From Marinomonas algarum (GTDB lineage Bacteria; Pseudomonadota; Gammaproteobacteria; Pseudomonadales; Marinomonadaceae): DNA of 64,000 bases. A program made the position numbers and the translations under genes. Shown here in pieces: positions 26,373 to 37,364 of this stretch. The stretch is from positions 62,001-126,000 of the forward strand of contig NZ_JAJATW010000006.1 in the NCBI RefSeq assembly GCF_020532605.1, written 5' to 3'. The notes below the pieces were generated by a model that saw only the letters and a list, made by a program, of their open reading frames with translations, searched no databases and was not told the origin of the DNA. Position 1 is the first letter of the stretch. Every line of letters begins with the position of its first letter.

Positions 26373-26400
26373 TACTGTATTTAAGGTCTGATAGTGTGGT

Positions 26401-26438
26401 GAAAACGCCCCAAACTAACGAGAGTTTGGGGCGTTTTC
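26401..26438. terminator. Strong bidirectional terminator
   Basis: GAAAACGCCCCAAACT (26401-26416) pairs perfectly with AGTTTGGGGCGTTTTC (26423-26438), a 16-bp stem around a 6-nt loop. The T/A-rich arm ends serve both strands. It separates the LysE-type gene from the convergent 871-residue gene. Confidence 0.85.
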
Positions 26439-26452
26439 CTGCAAGATGAGAC

Positions 26453-29068
26453 TTATTTTTGAAAAATAAAAGCGGCTGTGGTTAGGAGCTTTTCAGTCCA
26501 AAGATCATATGCCTTGTGATTTAAGTGAAGTCGGTCGCCTTCAAATAAGTTCTCTTTTATGTTTCCTTGTCTATCCAACAAAGTAGAAAATAAGTCTAAA
26601 TACTGTGTATTAGGACGCGTTCTCGCCAAACGCTCGATTTGTTGGTTGGCCTTTTCAATGGTGCTGCGCATCGTCAGTCGAGTTGGGCTGCATTTAATGC
26701 TGATCAAGGTGACTGGAATGCCGGGCAAGTGCTTGTCGATTTTTTGCAGTAACTCAACATACAGTTCCACCACTCGATTGCTGTCGCAGTGATTGCCAAT
26801 GTCGTTGTCACCGGCATAAATGACCATTGATCTTGGTTTGTGCGGCAAAATAATGCGTTCGAAATAGTACACACAGGCCTCCAGTGTCGCGCCACCAAAG
26901 CCTAAATTAATGGCGTTATGGGGGCTGAAGTGTTTTGAGAAATCTGTCCATAAACGCATGGTTGAGGAACCATAAAATGCGACGGGAGGCTCTTTATATT
27001 CCTGATAAGCGAGATGGAATTCCAGTTCCCTAACGTCCGATTCAAACTCTACGTCAATCTGGTTTAGACTCATAACATTAGAGCGATAGCCGTTTTTACC
27101 GCTAAAAATAGGGTATTGGCGAATTTCTCTAGACAAGTCCACCGCTTCATCGACATAGCTCTTATATTCTGCTTGGTAAGACAGTAAAAAAGCATCTAAT
27201 GCAGCTTTATCTTGATAATCCACTTTACTGGACAATTTAAACGCAGGTTTGATAATGACCGTATAGATATTATGGTCGGCACGTTTGTCAAAGTTGGCAA
27301 CCGCGACCGGTACGATCCAAGGTTCGTCTTCTCCCATTGAGCCGGCAAGCTCAAAAGCGTGAGGCAGGAAAGCCCCTGGGGACTGCTGTGTGCTAAAGCT
27401 TTTACCCTCTGGAGAAATCATCAAGGGGAAATTCTGTTGTAATGTCTCCTGTGACTGACGAATAAACTCATCGTATTCTGGGGTGTCTCTTGTTAAATGT
27501 TCCCAGCTGTCGATGAACAAGTTGCCGAAGTGGCTGTAAAAGTCATCACGCCAAAATTCGCTTTCTTTACTGCGACGCACAACGCGCTGCCCAGACACAC
27601 CGTATTCATTGTCAATCACCATAGAGCCGATAAACTGTGCATCCATGGAGAAGCGAAAGCCGTTCGGTAATCGATTGGTAGGTGAACCTAATAGGTGGTT
27701 ATAAATAAACAGCGAGCCTGCTTTTTTAGGCAAGTTTTCCAAGCCTTTAATCACATAAGGAACCTGTTGGAAGGCTTGTTTAAACAGCTCGGTTCCTAAG
27801 CGTCGAGCATCCAGTGCAGGGGTTTCTTTTGGTAGGTTGTTGATGTTGTCGTACACGTTTTGTAAATGGCGATAAAAGGCATTTTCACGCTGTAAATCTT
27901 TTAAAATGTCCAAACACATCCCCGATATTGTACGCTCCAGTACGCAACCAAAGTGCAGGCATTTGTACAATACGCCAAAGGCTTCGTCTGTGGTAACGGC
28001 GCTTTTAAGCAGCTCACTGACTTTGTAAAGGGGAGAACTAACAGACAAAAGTGCCGCATTTTGTTCGATGACATTGCTAACGGCCAGCACCTCATCGTTG
28101 GCAATTTGCGATAAGTAGCGCATCCGTGCGGCCAGCAGGTGAGTGCCAACGAGCCAGATCAGTCGATACAGGTATTTAACGGAAAACTTAGGATTTTCAG
28201 CGAAAATCTCTAATAGATCGGCTTGTTTTATGAAAAGCACGCTGCTATCGCGAGAAGAAATGATTGAAGTACGATTTTTTAAAGTTTGGTTTTGAGTCGT
28301 CCAAGCCAATACGGTCCCTGCCCGAGATATAGAGCGAGTGGTGATTAAGTCCCCGGCATCGGTCTGATAACTGACAATTACCTTGCCTTTGATTAATAGG
28401 TACAAACCGTTTGCCGGCTGATCTTGTTGACTCAGTATGTCCCCTTGGTGTGCGAGTAAAATAGAGGACTTCTTGGCAAGGGTATGAATTTCGGCTTGCG
28501 TGAAAGTGTCGCAAAAGGCGGCATAATTCAGTAACGCGGTGGCATCTTTGATGGCATAGGCTTGTGTTTCACCATTAATCAGCGGTCGTATTTCGTCAAA
28601 GGCCAATGATTCATTTGAGAAAAATGGCTTTGTCTGATTTTGAATGTTCGTTAGAACCGGTAAAGACTCTTGGTAAACATACTGCAAAAACTGGCTGGCG
28701 AATTCATGATGTGCATCGAGGATTTTTTGTAATTCGATAATAGGCCAAGCCAGCAGTGTCGCAGAGCGAGTAACGGTAAAGGTGGTTGCATAACGAGATG
28801 GGTGTCGAAACGCTGACCAGCCAATTGGGGACAATGGGCGACTAATTGCCCCAACATTATAGGATTTGCCACTGTCCTTTAGAGGCACAGAAATGGCTAT
28901 TTCGCCCTCCAGTAAAAAGTAAAGGTACTGACCAATTTCAAACTGCTTCGCCAATACCTCACCGGACTTCAGTGTTTTGATGCTAGCAAGCTCGACAAAA
29001 GCGGCAGCCAGCGTGCTATCAACCTTGTCCATAAAGGGAAAGGCGTTTATCTGTTGTGTGACATCCAT
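26453..29068 (-). CDS. Four-module protein: two cyclic-nucleotide-binding domains, acyltransferase-like domain, SGNH hydrolase domain
   Basis: 871 residues. Residues about 15-130 and 185-310 are two cyclic-nucleotide-binding (CRP-like) beta-barrels (YLYFLLEGEIAISV, GLYLLIKGKVIVSY). Residues about 430-640 resemble PlsC-type acyltransferases, with NHLLGSPTN at the catalytic block and ISPEGKSF at the third block. The HX4D motif is broken: position 463 is Pro where Asp is expected after H458. Residues about 693-871 are an SGNH/GDSL hydrolase: FYGSST (Ser701), Gly in NLGFGGAT, GDNDIG (Asn755), and D845/H848 in DRLHLN. No signal peptide. GAGGTAAC precedes the ATG. The role is perhaps lipid or acyl-ester remodelling gated by a nucleotide; this is inference. 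Confidence 0.85.
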   Translation of the reverse strand: MDVTQQINAFPFMDKVDSTLAAAFVELASIKTLKSGEVLAKQFEIGQYLYFLLEGEIAISVPLKDSGKSYNVGAISRPLSPIGWSAFRHPSRYATTFTVTRSATLLAWPIIELQKILDAHHEFASQFLQYVYQESLPVLTNIQNQTKPFFSNESLAFDEIRPLINGETQAYAIKDATALLNYAAFCDTFTQAEIHTLAKKSSILLAHQGDILSQQDQPANGLYLLIKGKVIVSYQTDAGDLITTRSISRAGTVLAWTTQNQTLKNRTSIISSRDSSVLFIKQADLLEIFAENPKFSVKYLYRLIWLVGTHLLAARMRYLSQIANDEVLAVSNVIEQNAALLSVSSPLYKVSELLKSAVTTDEAFGVLYKCLHFGCVLERTISGMCLDILKDLQRENAFYRHLQNVYDNINNLPKETPALDARRLGTELFKQAFQQVPYVIKGLENLPKKAGSLFIYNHLLGSPTNRLPNGFRFSMDAQFIGSMVIDNEYGVSGQRVVRRSKESEFWRDDFYSHFGNLFIDSWEHLTRDTPEYDEFIRQSQETLQQNFPLMISPEGKSFSTQQSPGAFLPHAFELAGSMGEDEPWIVPVAVANFDKRADHNIYTVIIKPAFKLSSKVDYQDKAALDAFLLSYQAEYKSYVDEAVDLSREIRQYPIFSGKNGYRSNVMSLNQIDVEFESDVRELEFHLAYQEYKEPPVAFYGSSTMRLWTDFSKHFSPHNAINLGFGGATLEACVYYFERIILPHKPRSMVIYAGDNDIGNHCDSNRVVELYVELLQKIDKHLPGIPVTLISIKCSPTRLTMRSTIEKANQQIERLARTRPNTQYLDLFSTLLDRQGNIKENLFEGDRLHLNHKAYDLWTEKLLTTAAFIFQK

Positions 29069-29093
29069 TTTTGTTACCTCAAATCTGCAAGCC

Positions 29094-29702
29094 CTAGCTA
29101 GGACGTTGTATCGTGACAGTTTTGCCTAGGAGTGCGTAGTCATTGCCCCCTAGTCGTGAAATTGGGCTTAGCTGCTGACTGTCGATGTTTGTACGGTCAT
29201 CTTCTTGGGTGATTAAGTGGTCACTAACATAGAGATCCAGTACTTCTAAGTACAAAACATCAAACGCTGCTTCAGCCAAATTATGTACGTCAAACAGGCG
29301 ACAATGTAAGGCCACATGAGCGTCTGAAATACGTGGCAAAGAGGCTACAAAATCGCTAAGAGATAACCCTGTCCGTGGCAGTTCTGAGTGATTGTATTCC
29401 TCATTGGCGGCACTTTCATTGAGGGCTTGCATCAAAGGTTCGCTGGCAATGTGGATCACACACTCTTTTTCACGCAGTAGATTGCGTTTAGTGTCTTTGG
29501 GGATGTTGGGTGCTTTATTGCCAATGGAAACGGCAAGCAAAGCAGGCTCTGGACAAATGGGGGTGAAATAAGAAAAAGGCGCAAGATTGAAGCTGTCGTT
29601 TTCGTTTTTAGTCAGTATCCAAGCAATGGGGCGTGGAGTGACAGTTTGGGTGATAAGATGATAACGCTGGTTACCACTGAGTTGAGCAAAATGAAAACGC
29701 AT
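29094..29702 (-). CDS. Flavin reductase-like, FMN-binding split-barrel protein
   Basis: A 202-residue protein of the flavin reductase/FMN-binding split barrel group. The N-terminal core TPRPIAWILT, then NLAPFSYFTPICPEPALLAVSI and the FVASLPRISDAHVALHC region, matches the DIM6/NTAB-type family. It could supply reduced flavin or act directly on an unknown substrate. ATG 29702 has GGGGA 6 nt upstream; the longer frame from TTG 29723 is rejected. The 871-residue gene starts 25 bp downstream on the same strand. Confidence 0.85.
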   Translation of the reverse strand: MRFHFAQLSGNQRYHLITQTVTPRPIAWILTKNENDSFNLAPFSYFTPICPEPALLAVSIGNKAPNIPKDTKRNLLREKECVIHIASEPLMQALNESAANEEYNHSELPRTGLSLSDFVASLPRISDAHVALHCRLFDVHNLAEAAFDVLYLEVLDLYVSDHLITQEDDRTNIDSQQLSPISRLGGNDYALLGKTVTIQRPS

Positions 29703-29838
29703 AAAATTCCCCGTTAACAGCAAACATGACTTGTTAAATTACTACAAATACCAAGTTGTTGTGAATCTTTGAGGGGAAAGTTATGGCTTTTCTTTTATAA
29801 AAACACCAAAAGTAACCCTATTGCCAATAGATGCGTCG

Positions 29839-30498
29839 TTAATACGCTTCTATTACACAGTTAAATGCAATGACAACTCGGTCTTTGTCACCAAAATAGG
29901 GCAAAGCAGAGTGTTTCAAATAGGAAGGAAAAATAATAATTTGACCATCGGTCGGGGTGAAGTCCCAAACACCATGCCCGCCTAGGTAAGCGGTGCCCGG
30001 GTCGGCATAATGTTCGGCATTGACTCTTGGGTCATAGAAGCGGTTGAGCCCACCTTTGCCAGTAAGATGCGCATCGCCGGGTTCCAGGTAATAAATACCG
30101 CACCAAGAACAGTTTGGATGAGAGTGTGCATCATGATAGCCGCCATTTTGTGTGACGTGATACCAAGATTCGATAATATGCGCATCGGCTTGCATCTCCT
30201 CTGGCCAAAAGCCATGGTTCACAGAATACGCCACCTCTAACACTAACTCTTCTAGGGCGCGTTTCGCTTCCATCACATTGGCGTCGGCCAACTCTAAAAA
30301 GTCCAAGGTGCTTTCATGGAGCGCGTGTTTGGCTTTTGGGGCAATGCCACTGTCAATGGCGGTCAGTTGCGATGCTTTTGCTTGGTAAACCGCAGCGAGC
30401 AAGGCGTCTTTGAGAAACGTATGATCTGGCATTTGCGTGACAAACAAAGGCGTTGTCCACACATGGATTTCTTCTAAGACGTTGTGTTCTTGGTTCAT
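29839..30498 (-). CDS. Putative 2-oxoglutarate/Fe(II) oxygenase (TIGR02466-like)
   Basis: This 219-residue protein resembles the family of putative 2OG-Fe(II) oxygenases known from cyanophage and marine bacteria. The likely iron-binding half is in HDAHSHPNCSWCGIYYLE, the double-stranded beta-helix continues through TPTDGQIIIFPSYLKHSALP (second His), and a basic residue in KDRVVIAFN is placed to bind 2-oxoglutarate. The substrate is unknown; this family is distinct from prolyl hydroxylases. It sits 34 bp after the FIST chemoreceptor gene on the same strand. Confidence 0.78.
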   Translation of the reverse strand: MNQEHNVLEEIHVWTTPLFVTQMPDHTFLKDALLAAVYQAKASQLTAIDSGIAPKAKHALHESTLDFLELADANVMEAKRALEELVLEVAYSVNHGFWPEEMQADAHIIESWYHVTQNGGYHDAHSHPNCSWCGIYYLEPGDAHLTGKGGLNRFYDPRVNAEHYADPGTAYLGGHGVWDFTPTDGQIIIFPSYLKHSALPYFGDKDRVVIAFNCVIEAY

Positions 30499-30532
30499 AT
30501 CTTGGCCTAATGCTGATTAATAACACATTTCA

Positions 30533-32542
30533 TTATAGATGATCGGCGGTCTTTAAGTTTTCTAACACAGCCACTTCTTTATCAATTTCTCCCATACGAG
30601 TGGTCATACTATGAATGGCTTGAATGCTCTCATCAACGTCTTTACCGGCCATATTGGAAGCGTCACCGAGTGATTGAATTTGTGTGGTGAGGGCTTGGGT
30701 ATTGTCATTCAGCCTTGTCATGAAGGCTTCCATGGTATGAATGGAACGACTAATGGCCTCAGTAGACTGTGTGACAGAAGAAATTGTCTCGCCTGTTTTA
30801 TCAAGACTGTCTTGGGTGTTTTTAGACAACTGCCTTACTTCATCGGCCACCACCGCAAAGCCACGACCGGCTTCCCCGGCACGAGCGGCCTCAATGGCAG
30901 CATTCAGCGCCAATAAGTTTGTTTGGTCAGCGATGCTCGAAATCACCTTCAAAATAGACAATACCTGCTCAGAATGGTCTTTTAACTGAGTTACGTTGCT
31001 GGTGAGCAGATTTCGACCTTCTTCTTGAGCGTCAATGTCGGATTTGAGCTGCTGGAAGGTGTTACTGACGTTGTCGATAATGTCGTCGGTTTGATGAGAG
31101 TATTGTGTGATTTGGTTGAAGCTTAATACCACCCGTTCGAGCAGAGGTCTGTATTCAGAAAGGTAGCGAATAAGATCGGCTTGTAGGCGATTGATTTGAG
31201 TGAGACTGTTTAATTTCGACAGGGTGAAGAACTCTTTAAAGTGACTGTAATGGATCGGAAAGTTATCCACGATGGGGTCAGAAAAAGGCACTCCTTTTGC
31301 CAATTTGAAGAAAAACAAGGCGGTTAAGGTTTGGTTCATGTGTACGCCGAGCAATTCACCAAACGTGGAGAAACCAGCCGCTTTGATGGATTGAAATGCG
31401 GTCATGCTTTGTAGTTCCTTGGCGTTGTTAACGCGACGCAATACACAGTCGTTGGCCAACATGGCGATAGGTTGCGGTTTACCTCGCATGAAGTCGTCAA
31501 AGGCTCGTTTGGTGCTGTCTGCAAAGTTATTCGCCTCGGCGAGAATCAGTTCGTCACCAAAGTCCAAATCACAGAAAAAATAGATGACTTTATTGTTTAA
31601 ATCGATGTTGGCGATAGAGCGGATAAAAAGTTCGTTGCCAATTTCAACCGCAAAAGAATGCTTGGTAAGTTTGCTTTCTAGCTCAGAAGCCTGGCAGCGA
31701 AAGTGTTCGCAAAGATGGTCAATAATGTTGACAATTTTACCCGTTGATTTGGAAATAACCGTTTTTACGGTGCGTTTTACTGGGTCGGATTCGGCAATGT
31801 AGAAAGAGTGTTGGGTTTTCTTAAAGTTGTGTGTTTTCAAGATGCCATAGCGAACTTGATCTGCCAGCTTGGTGAAAATAACCACCGCACAGTTATGGGC
31901 CACCTTCTTGCCGTCGTAGACAGAGGCTTTTTGGAAATCCAGTTTACCGCCTGCTGAACCTCCAATGAAATGGCAGGGAAAGCGTTGACTGTCGTATAAG
32001 GCCTTCATAAAGAAGTTTTCGCTGGAAGACAAACCATCCATAAAGGTAATCGCAATGGTGTCTTGATAATTGATGGGCATGGCGACGTCAATTTTTTCGA
32101 TGTCAGTCTGAATCGCTTTTATCCGATCCGCTTTATTGATCGTCATTGTCCCTTTTTTCAAATCTTCACAATGTAAGGGAATGGTTTTGATGTCGGTGGC
32201 CGCAAAGATCTCTTCACTGAAGCTCTGCAAGACAATCGAATCCCATTTGCCTTCCGTTGTTTGGTAAAAGTGTTTTTGTTGACTGTTGAGTTCACCGGAC
32301 GTCATGACAGCAACCACCTTGTCACAAAACGGTGTGGCGCTTTGGATTTTTTCAACCGTGCTTTCAAAATCAAGATTAGACGAAACAAACGCAAGAATAA
32401 GGTGTGTTTTGTGATGGGGGAATTGCAATGCTGACAAGTGACTTTCAGACAACTCAGAGTGTGTTAACTGTAAAATATTGACGCCACTCGTGCTGTCTTG
32501 CTTTGTTTCTTCCACCAATAGATTACGCTTAAACCAAGCCAT
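30533..32542 (-). CDS. Soluble FIST-domain methyl-accepting chemotaxis protein
   Basis: A 669-residue receptor with no membrane segment. FIST N domain at about 25-225, FIST C domain at about 235-385, then a chemotaxis signalling domain at about 440-660. The CheA/CheW-binding hairpin tip ([20 protein letters not shown]) lies near residues 548-567. FIST domains are predicted sensors of small molecules such as amino acids. There is no HAMP domain or CheR-binding pentapeptide. ATG 32542 is preceded by GGAG with 6 nt spacing; the frame could extend 11 codons to TTG 32575 without support. No other chemotaxis genes are nearby. Confidence 0.9.
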   Translation of the reverse strand: MAWFKRNLLVEETKQDSTSGVNILQLTHSELSESHLSALQFPHHKTHLILAFVSSNLDFESTVEKIQSATPFCDKVVAVMTSGELNSQQKHFYQTTEGKWDSIVLQSFSEEIFAATDIKTIPLHCEDLKKGTMTINKADRIKAIQTDIEKIDVAMPINYQDTIAITFMDGLSSSENFFMKALYDSQRFPCHFIGGSAGGKLDFQKASVYDGKKVAHNCAVVIFTKLADQVRYGILKTHNFKKTQHSFYIAESDPVKRTVKTVISKSTGKIVNIIDHLCEHFRCQASELESKLTKHSFAVEIGNELFIRSIANIDLNNKVIYFFCDLDFGDELILAEANNFADSTKRAFDDFMRGKPQPIAMLANDCVLRRVNNAKELQSMTAFQSIKAAGFSTFGELLGVHMNQTLTALFFFKLAKGVPFSDPIVDNFPIHYSHFKEFFTLSKLNSLTQINRLQADLIRYLSEYRPLLERVVLSFNQITQYSHQTDDIIDNVSNTFQQLKSDIDAQEEGRNLLTSNVTQLKDHSEQVLSILKVISSIADQTNLLALNAAIEAARAGEAGRGFAVVADEVRQLSKNTQDSLDKTGETISSVTQSTEAISRSIHTMEAFMTRLNDNTQALTTQIQSLGDASNMAGKDVDESIQAIHSMTTRMGEIDKEVAVLENLKTADHL

Positions 32543-32665
32543 TGTTTGCTCCATCTTGTTAACTGATGGCTCCAATCATAGTACAAAGGCCGTGGAATTA
32601 TCAGCGTTGACGCATCAAATAAGCAAAAACTTAATGTAAGTCATGGGTGAGCAGGGTATCGCGCT

Positions 32666-33694
32666 TTAAATCAGGTCCAGTTCGGTAACAACAGGCTTGT
32701 AGCCACAAAACATCATTACCAGATTGCGAAATCCAGTGTCGGTGCTTGGCCCCTCTAAGCCTTTGATCGATTTGTCGAGCAGAGCCAGGTAGTTCTGCAT
32801 ATAGGGAAGCGTTATGGTGTTGTGGCGGGATAGGGCGCTTTCATAAAAGGGGATGCGCTTATCCCAAATTCTTTCAGCCTGACAGGCTTGTCTTAGGCTT
32901 GAAGTGGACATTTTGGTGAGCAAATTTGCCAGGGTCTGAATTTCACGATTAAACAACCACAATATAATGCTTGGCTCAGTGCCTTCAGCAAGAAGTTGGT
33001 TCAGACAATGCATAGCGTCTTTGGTTTTACCCATTAACAAACGATCACTCAGGTCATATATGGAGTAGCGACTGCTGTCTGCAACCGTATCAACGACACT
33101 TTCTGCATTGATACTGGCGCCTTCACCGTGAATAAGTGCCAGTTTTTCGAGCTCTTGTGACAATGCTAAGAGATTGCCTTCGCCTCGTTCACAAACAATA
33201 CTGGCCGCGTCTCTTGTGAGGTTAAGGGTAAGCTGTTTGGCTCTTTGTTGTACCCAAGCAGGCAATCGACTGGCATCAATTGGCCAAATCTGCACAAATA
33301 CCCCTTGAGATTCGAGTTGAGTAAACCATTTGGCTTTTTGAGTGCGAGCATCCAGCTTAGGCAAGGTGAGTAAGATGATATTGTCTTCCGTGAGTGTTTG
33401 CCCCAATTGTGCCAAGGCCTTGCTGTGCTTTTCTCCCATTTTGTCGATTTGAATATCGAACAAACGACGACTGGAAAACAGTGACAAGCTTTGACTTTCA
33501 CTGATGACATCTTGCCAATCGAATTGTGCGTCTGCCACAAAGCGTAATCGCTCCTCAATACGATGCAACTGGGCCATTTTTCTGACACTGTCAGCCGCTT
33601 CTTGAACCAACAACACCTCATCACCAGAAATAATATAAATCGGTGCCAGGTTCTTTTTTAGCTGTTGGGCCAGTTGATCTGCTCTGACTTTCAT
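32666..33694 (-). CDS. holA: DNA polymerase III subunit delta
   Basis: HolA is the clamp-opening subunit of the polymerase III clamp loader. At 342 residues it matches E. coli (343). Visible features are the N-terminal MKVRADQLAQQL, YIISGDEVLLVQEAAD, the LLTLPKLD block and the helical collar region with IILWLFNREIQTL. It is last of the leuS-lptE-holA series on the minus strand, a conserved gammaproteobacterial order, with 25 bp separating it from lptE. Confidence 0.95.
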   Translation of the reverse strand: MKVRADQLAQQLKKNLAPIYIISGDEVLLVQEAADSVRKMAQLHRIEERLRFVADAQFDWQDVISESQSLSLFSSRRLFDIQIDKMGEKHSKALAQLGQTLTEDNIILLTLPKLDARTQKAKWFTQLESQGVFVQIWPIDASRLPAWVQQRAKQLTLNLTRDAASIVCERGEGNLLALSQELEKLALIHGEGASINAESVVDTVADSSRYSIYDLSDRLLMGKTKDAMHCLNQLLAEGTEPSIILWLFNREIQTLANLLTKMSTSSLRQACQAERIWDKRIPFYESALSRHNTITLPYMQNYLALLDKSIKGLEGPSTDTGFRNLVMMFCGYKPVVTELDLI

Positions 33695-33719
33695 GGGTAA
33701 GGCCTAATGAGATGAGGGT

Positions 33720-34235
33720 TTATCGTGGCGCGTAATTTAGATCGTAGAGCAGTTGATCGGCCAGAGTTTCACTCATTTTTTCAGTCTGAGCCTGATTATA
33801 AGACGCTTTTGAACTGGCTTCAGCGTCTTGATTGGTTAATGTTTGACTGGTGCTGATAGTGCGAGGTCCATAGATTGCTTTGCCACTGGTATCACGGACA
33901 AAATATTGACTGCTCAGAGTGCGTTGCACTTGAGAGACATCATTATCACTGTTACGCGCCAGTTCAACATCAGACGAGGATATGTTGTTAATTTTTAGGT
34001 TAAAGGTGTCTTTCGTTGCATTGGCCTGATCAATGACAGTGACGCCCGCCTGCTCTAAAGCGATACGCAAAGCGCGATCAAAGGTATCCGAACCGCTGGC
34101 CGATGTTAGGGTCAGAGTTTGCAGTCGTTCTGGAATATTGATGGCACCGCGAAGCTGAAAGCCACAGGCAACAATGCTCAAGCTCAACAATATTAATGCG
34201 AAAAAGCGCGTGGTGGTTGTGAAAGTGGCACTCAT
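33720..34235 (-). CDS. lptE: LPS-assembly lipoprotein LptE
   Basis: A 171-residue lipoprotein (RlpB family) with lipobox IVAC and lipidation cysteine near residue 24, followed by GFQLRGA, the typical LptE opening. LptE plugs the LptD barrel and helps deliver LPS to the outer surface. The conserved beta-strand core (LKINNISSSD, TLSSQYFVRD) is present. Its position between leuS and holA is diagnostic. Confidence 0.95.
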   Translation of the reverse strand: MSATFTTTTRFFALILLSLSIVACGFQLRGAINIPERLQTLTLTSASGSDTFDRALRIALEQAGVTVIDQANATKDTFNLKINNISSSDVELARNSDNDVSQVQRTLSSQYFVRDTSGKAIYGPRTISTSQTLTNQDAEASSKASYNQAQTEKMSETLADQLLYDLNYAPR

Positions 34236-34316
34236 AGCCTAAAACCTCTGGGTGATGAACGTAGCATACAGCCATAATGCAAGAAGCGACGTGGTCGCCT
34301 CTTGCGCTTGGGGCGA

Positions 34317-36773
<2,457 letters not shown>

Positions 36774-36941
36774 TTATCCCGTGATCGACGTAAGGTTGGT
36801 AGACCTGTATTCTTTTTTAACAAAAGAAAGCCATTATAGCGACATAGCGCAATAGAAGAGTGTAATGGCCTGCAGAGTCTGAATTTTTGCGTTATTTTAT
36901 AGAGATGAAGCCCTAATTAGAAGGTGCATTGCAGAGGAGTT

Positions 36942-37364
36942 ATGAAAACTATGAAAAAAGATCCTGTAAACCCATCAAGTGATTCCAGTTTGGTCGAAGA
37001 AGCACGCAAAACATTGGTGGGGGCAAAAGATTGGTTATTAGAAGATGCGTCTTTAATGGCTGCCTATTGGCACGACAAAATGGGCTATACCGAGGCATGG
37101 GTTGATGCAAATTGGCATCTTGTTTTGGATGAAGGTCATGAATTAGCGGAAGAGTTAGATGAAAAAGAAGATGCGGCCTTACTCTGGTTAATCAATCACG
37201 CTAACAACAATCCGGTGCCACTGGAGCAATGTCACGTGGCAGGCACCGACGTTGAAGCGGGAACGTACGTTTGCATGGCTTGTGGCCATGAGAATAAGCT
37301 AGAGAGCAAGCAGCCTCTTGCTCCCTGTGAAATCTGTCATTACGGGTTAATGTCTAGTCATTAA
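36942..37364 (+). CDS. DUF1451 family zinc-ribbon protein
   Basis: About 140 residues. The N-terminal two thirds are acidic and helical (LVEEARKTLVGAKDWLLED). The C-terminus holds a zinc ribbon with GTYVCMACGHEN and PLAPCEICHYG, matching the DUF1451 family (as in E. coli YbeL). Function unknown. In E. coli, ybeL also lies near leuS and lnt-region genes. The start is uncertain: ATG 36942 lies 2 nt from AGAGGAG and ATG 36951 lies 11 nt from it. It is divergent from leuS and overlaps the end of lnt by 11 bp. Confidence 0.85.
   Translation: MKTMKKDPVNPSSDSSLVEEARKTLVGAKDWLLEDASLMAAYWHDKMGYTEAWVDANWHLVLDEGHELAEELDEKEDAALLWLINHANNNPVPLEQCHVAGTDVEAGTYVCMACGHENKLESKQPLAPCEICHYGLMSSH

Noticed and set aside
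26453-32542. Anti-phage island based on nucleotide-binding domains
   Set aside because: No cyclase, effector nuclease or toxin is present, and the neighbours are a chemoreceptor and redox enzymes; there is no sign of mobility genes.
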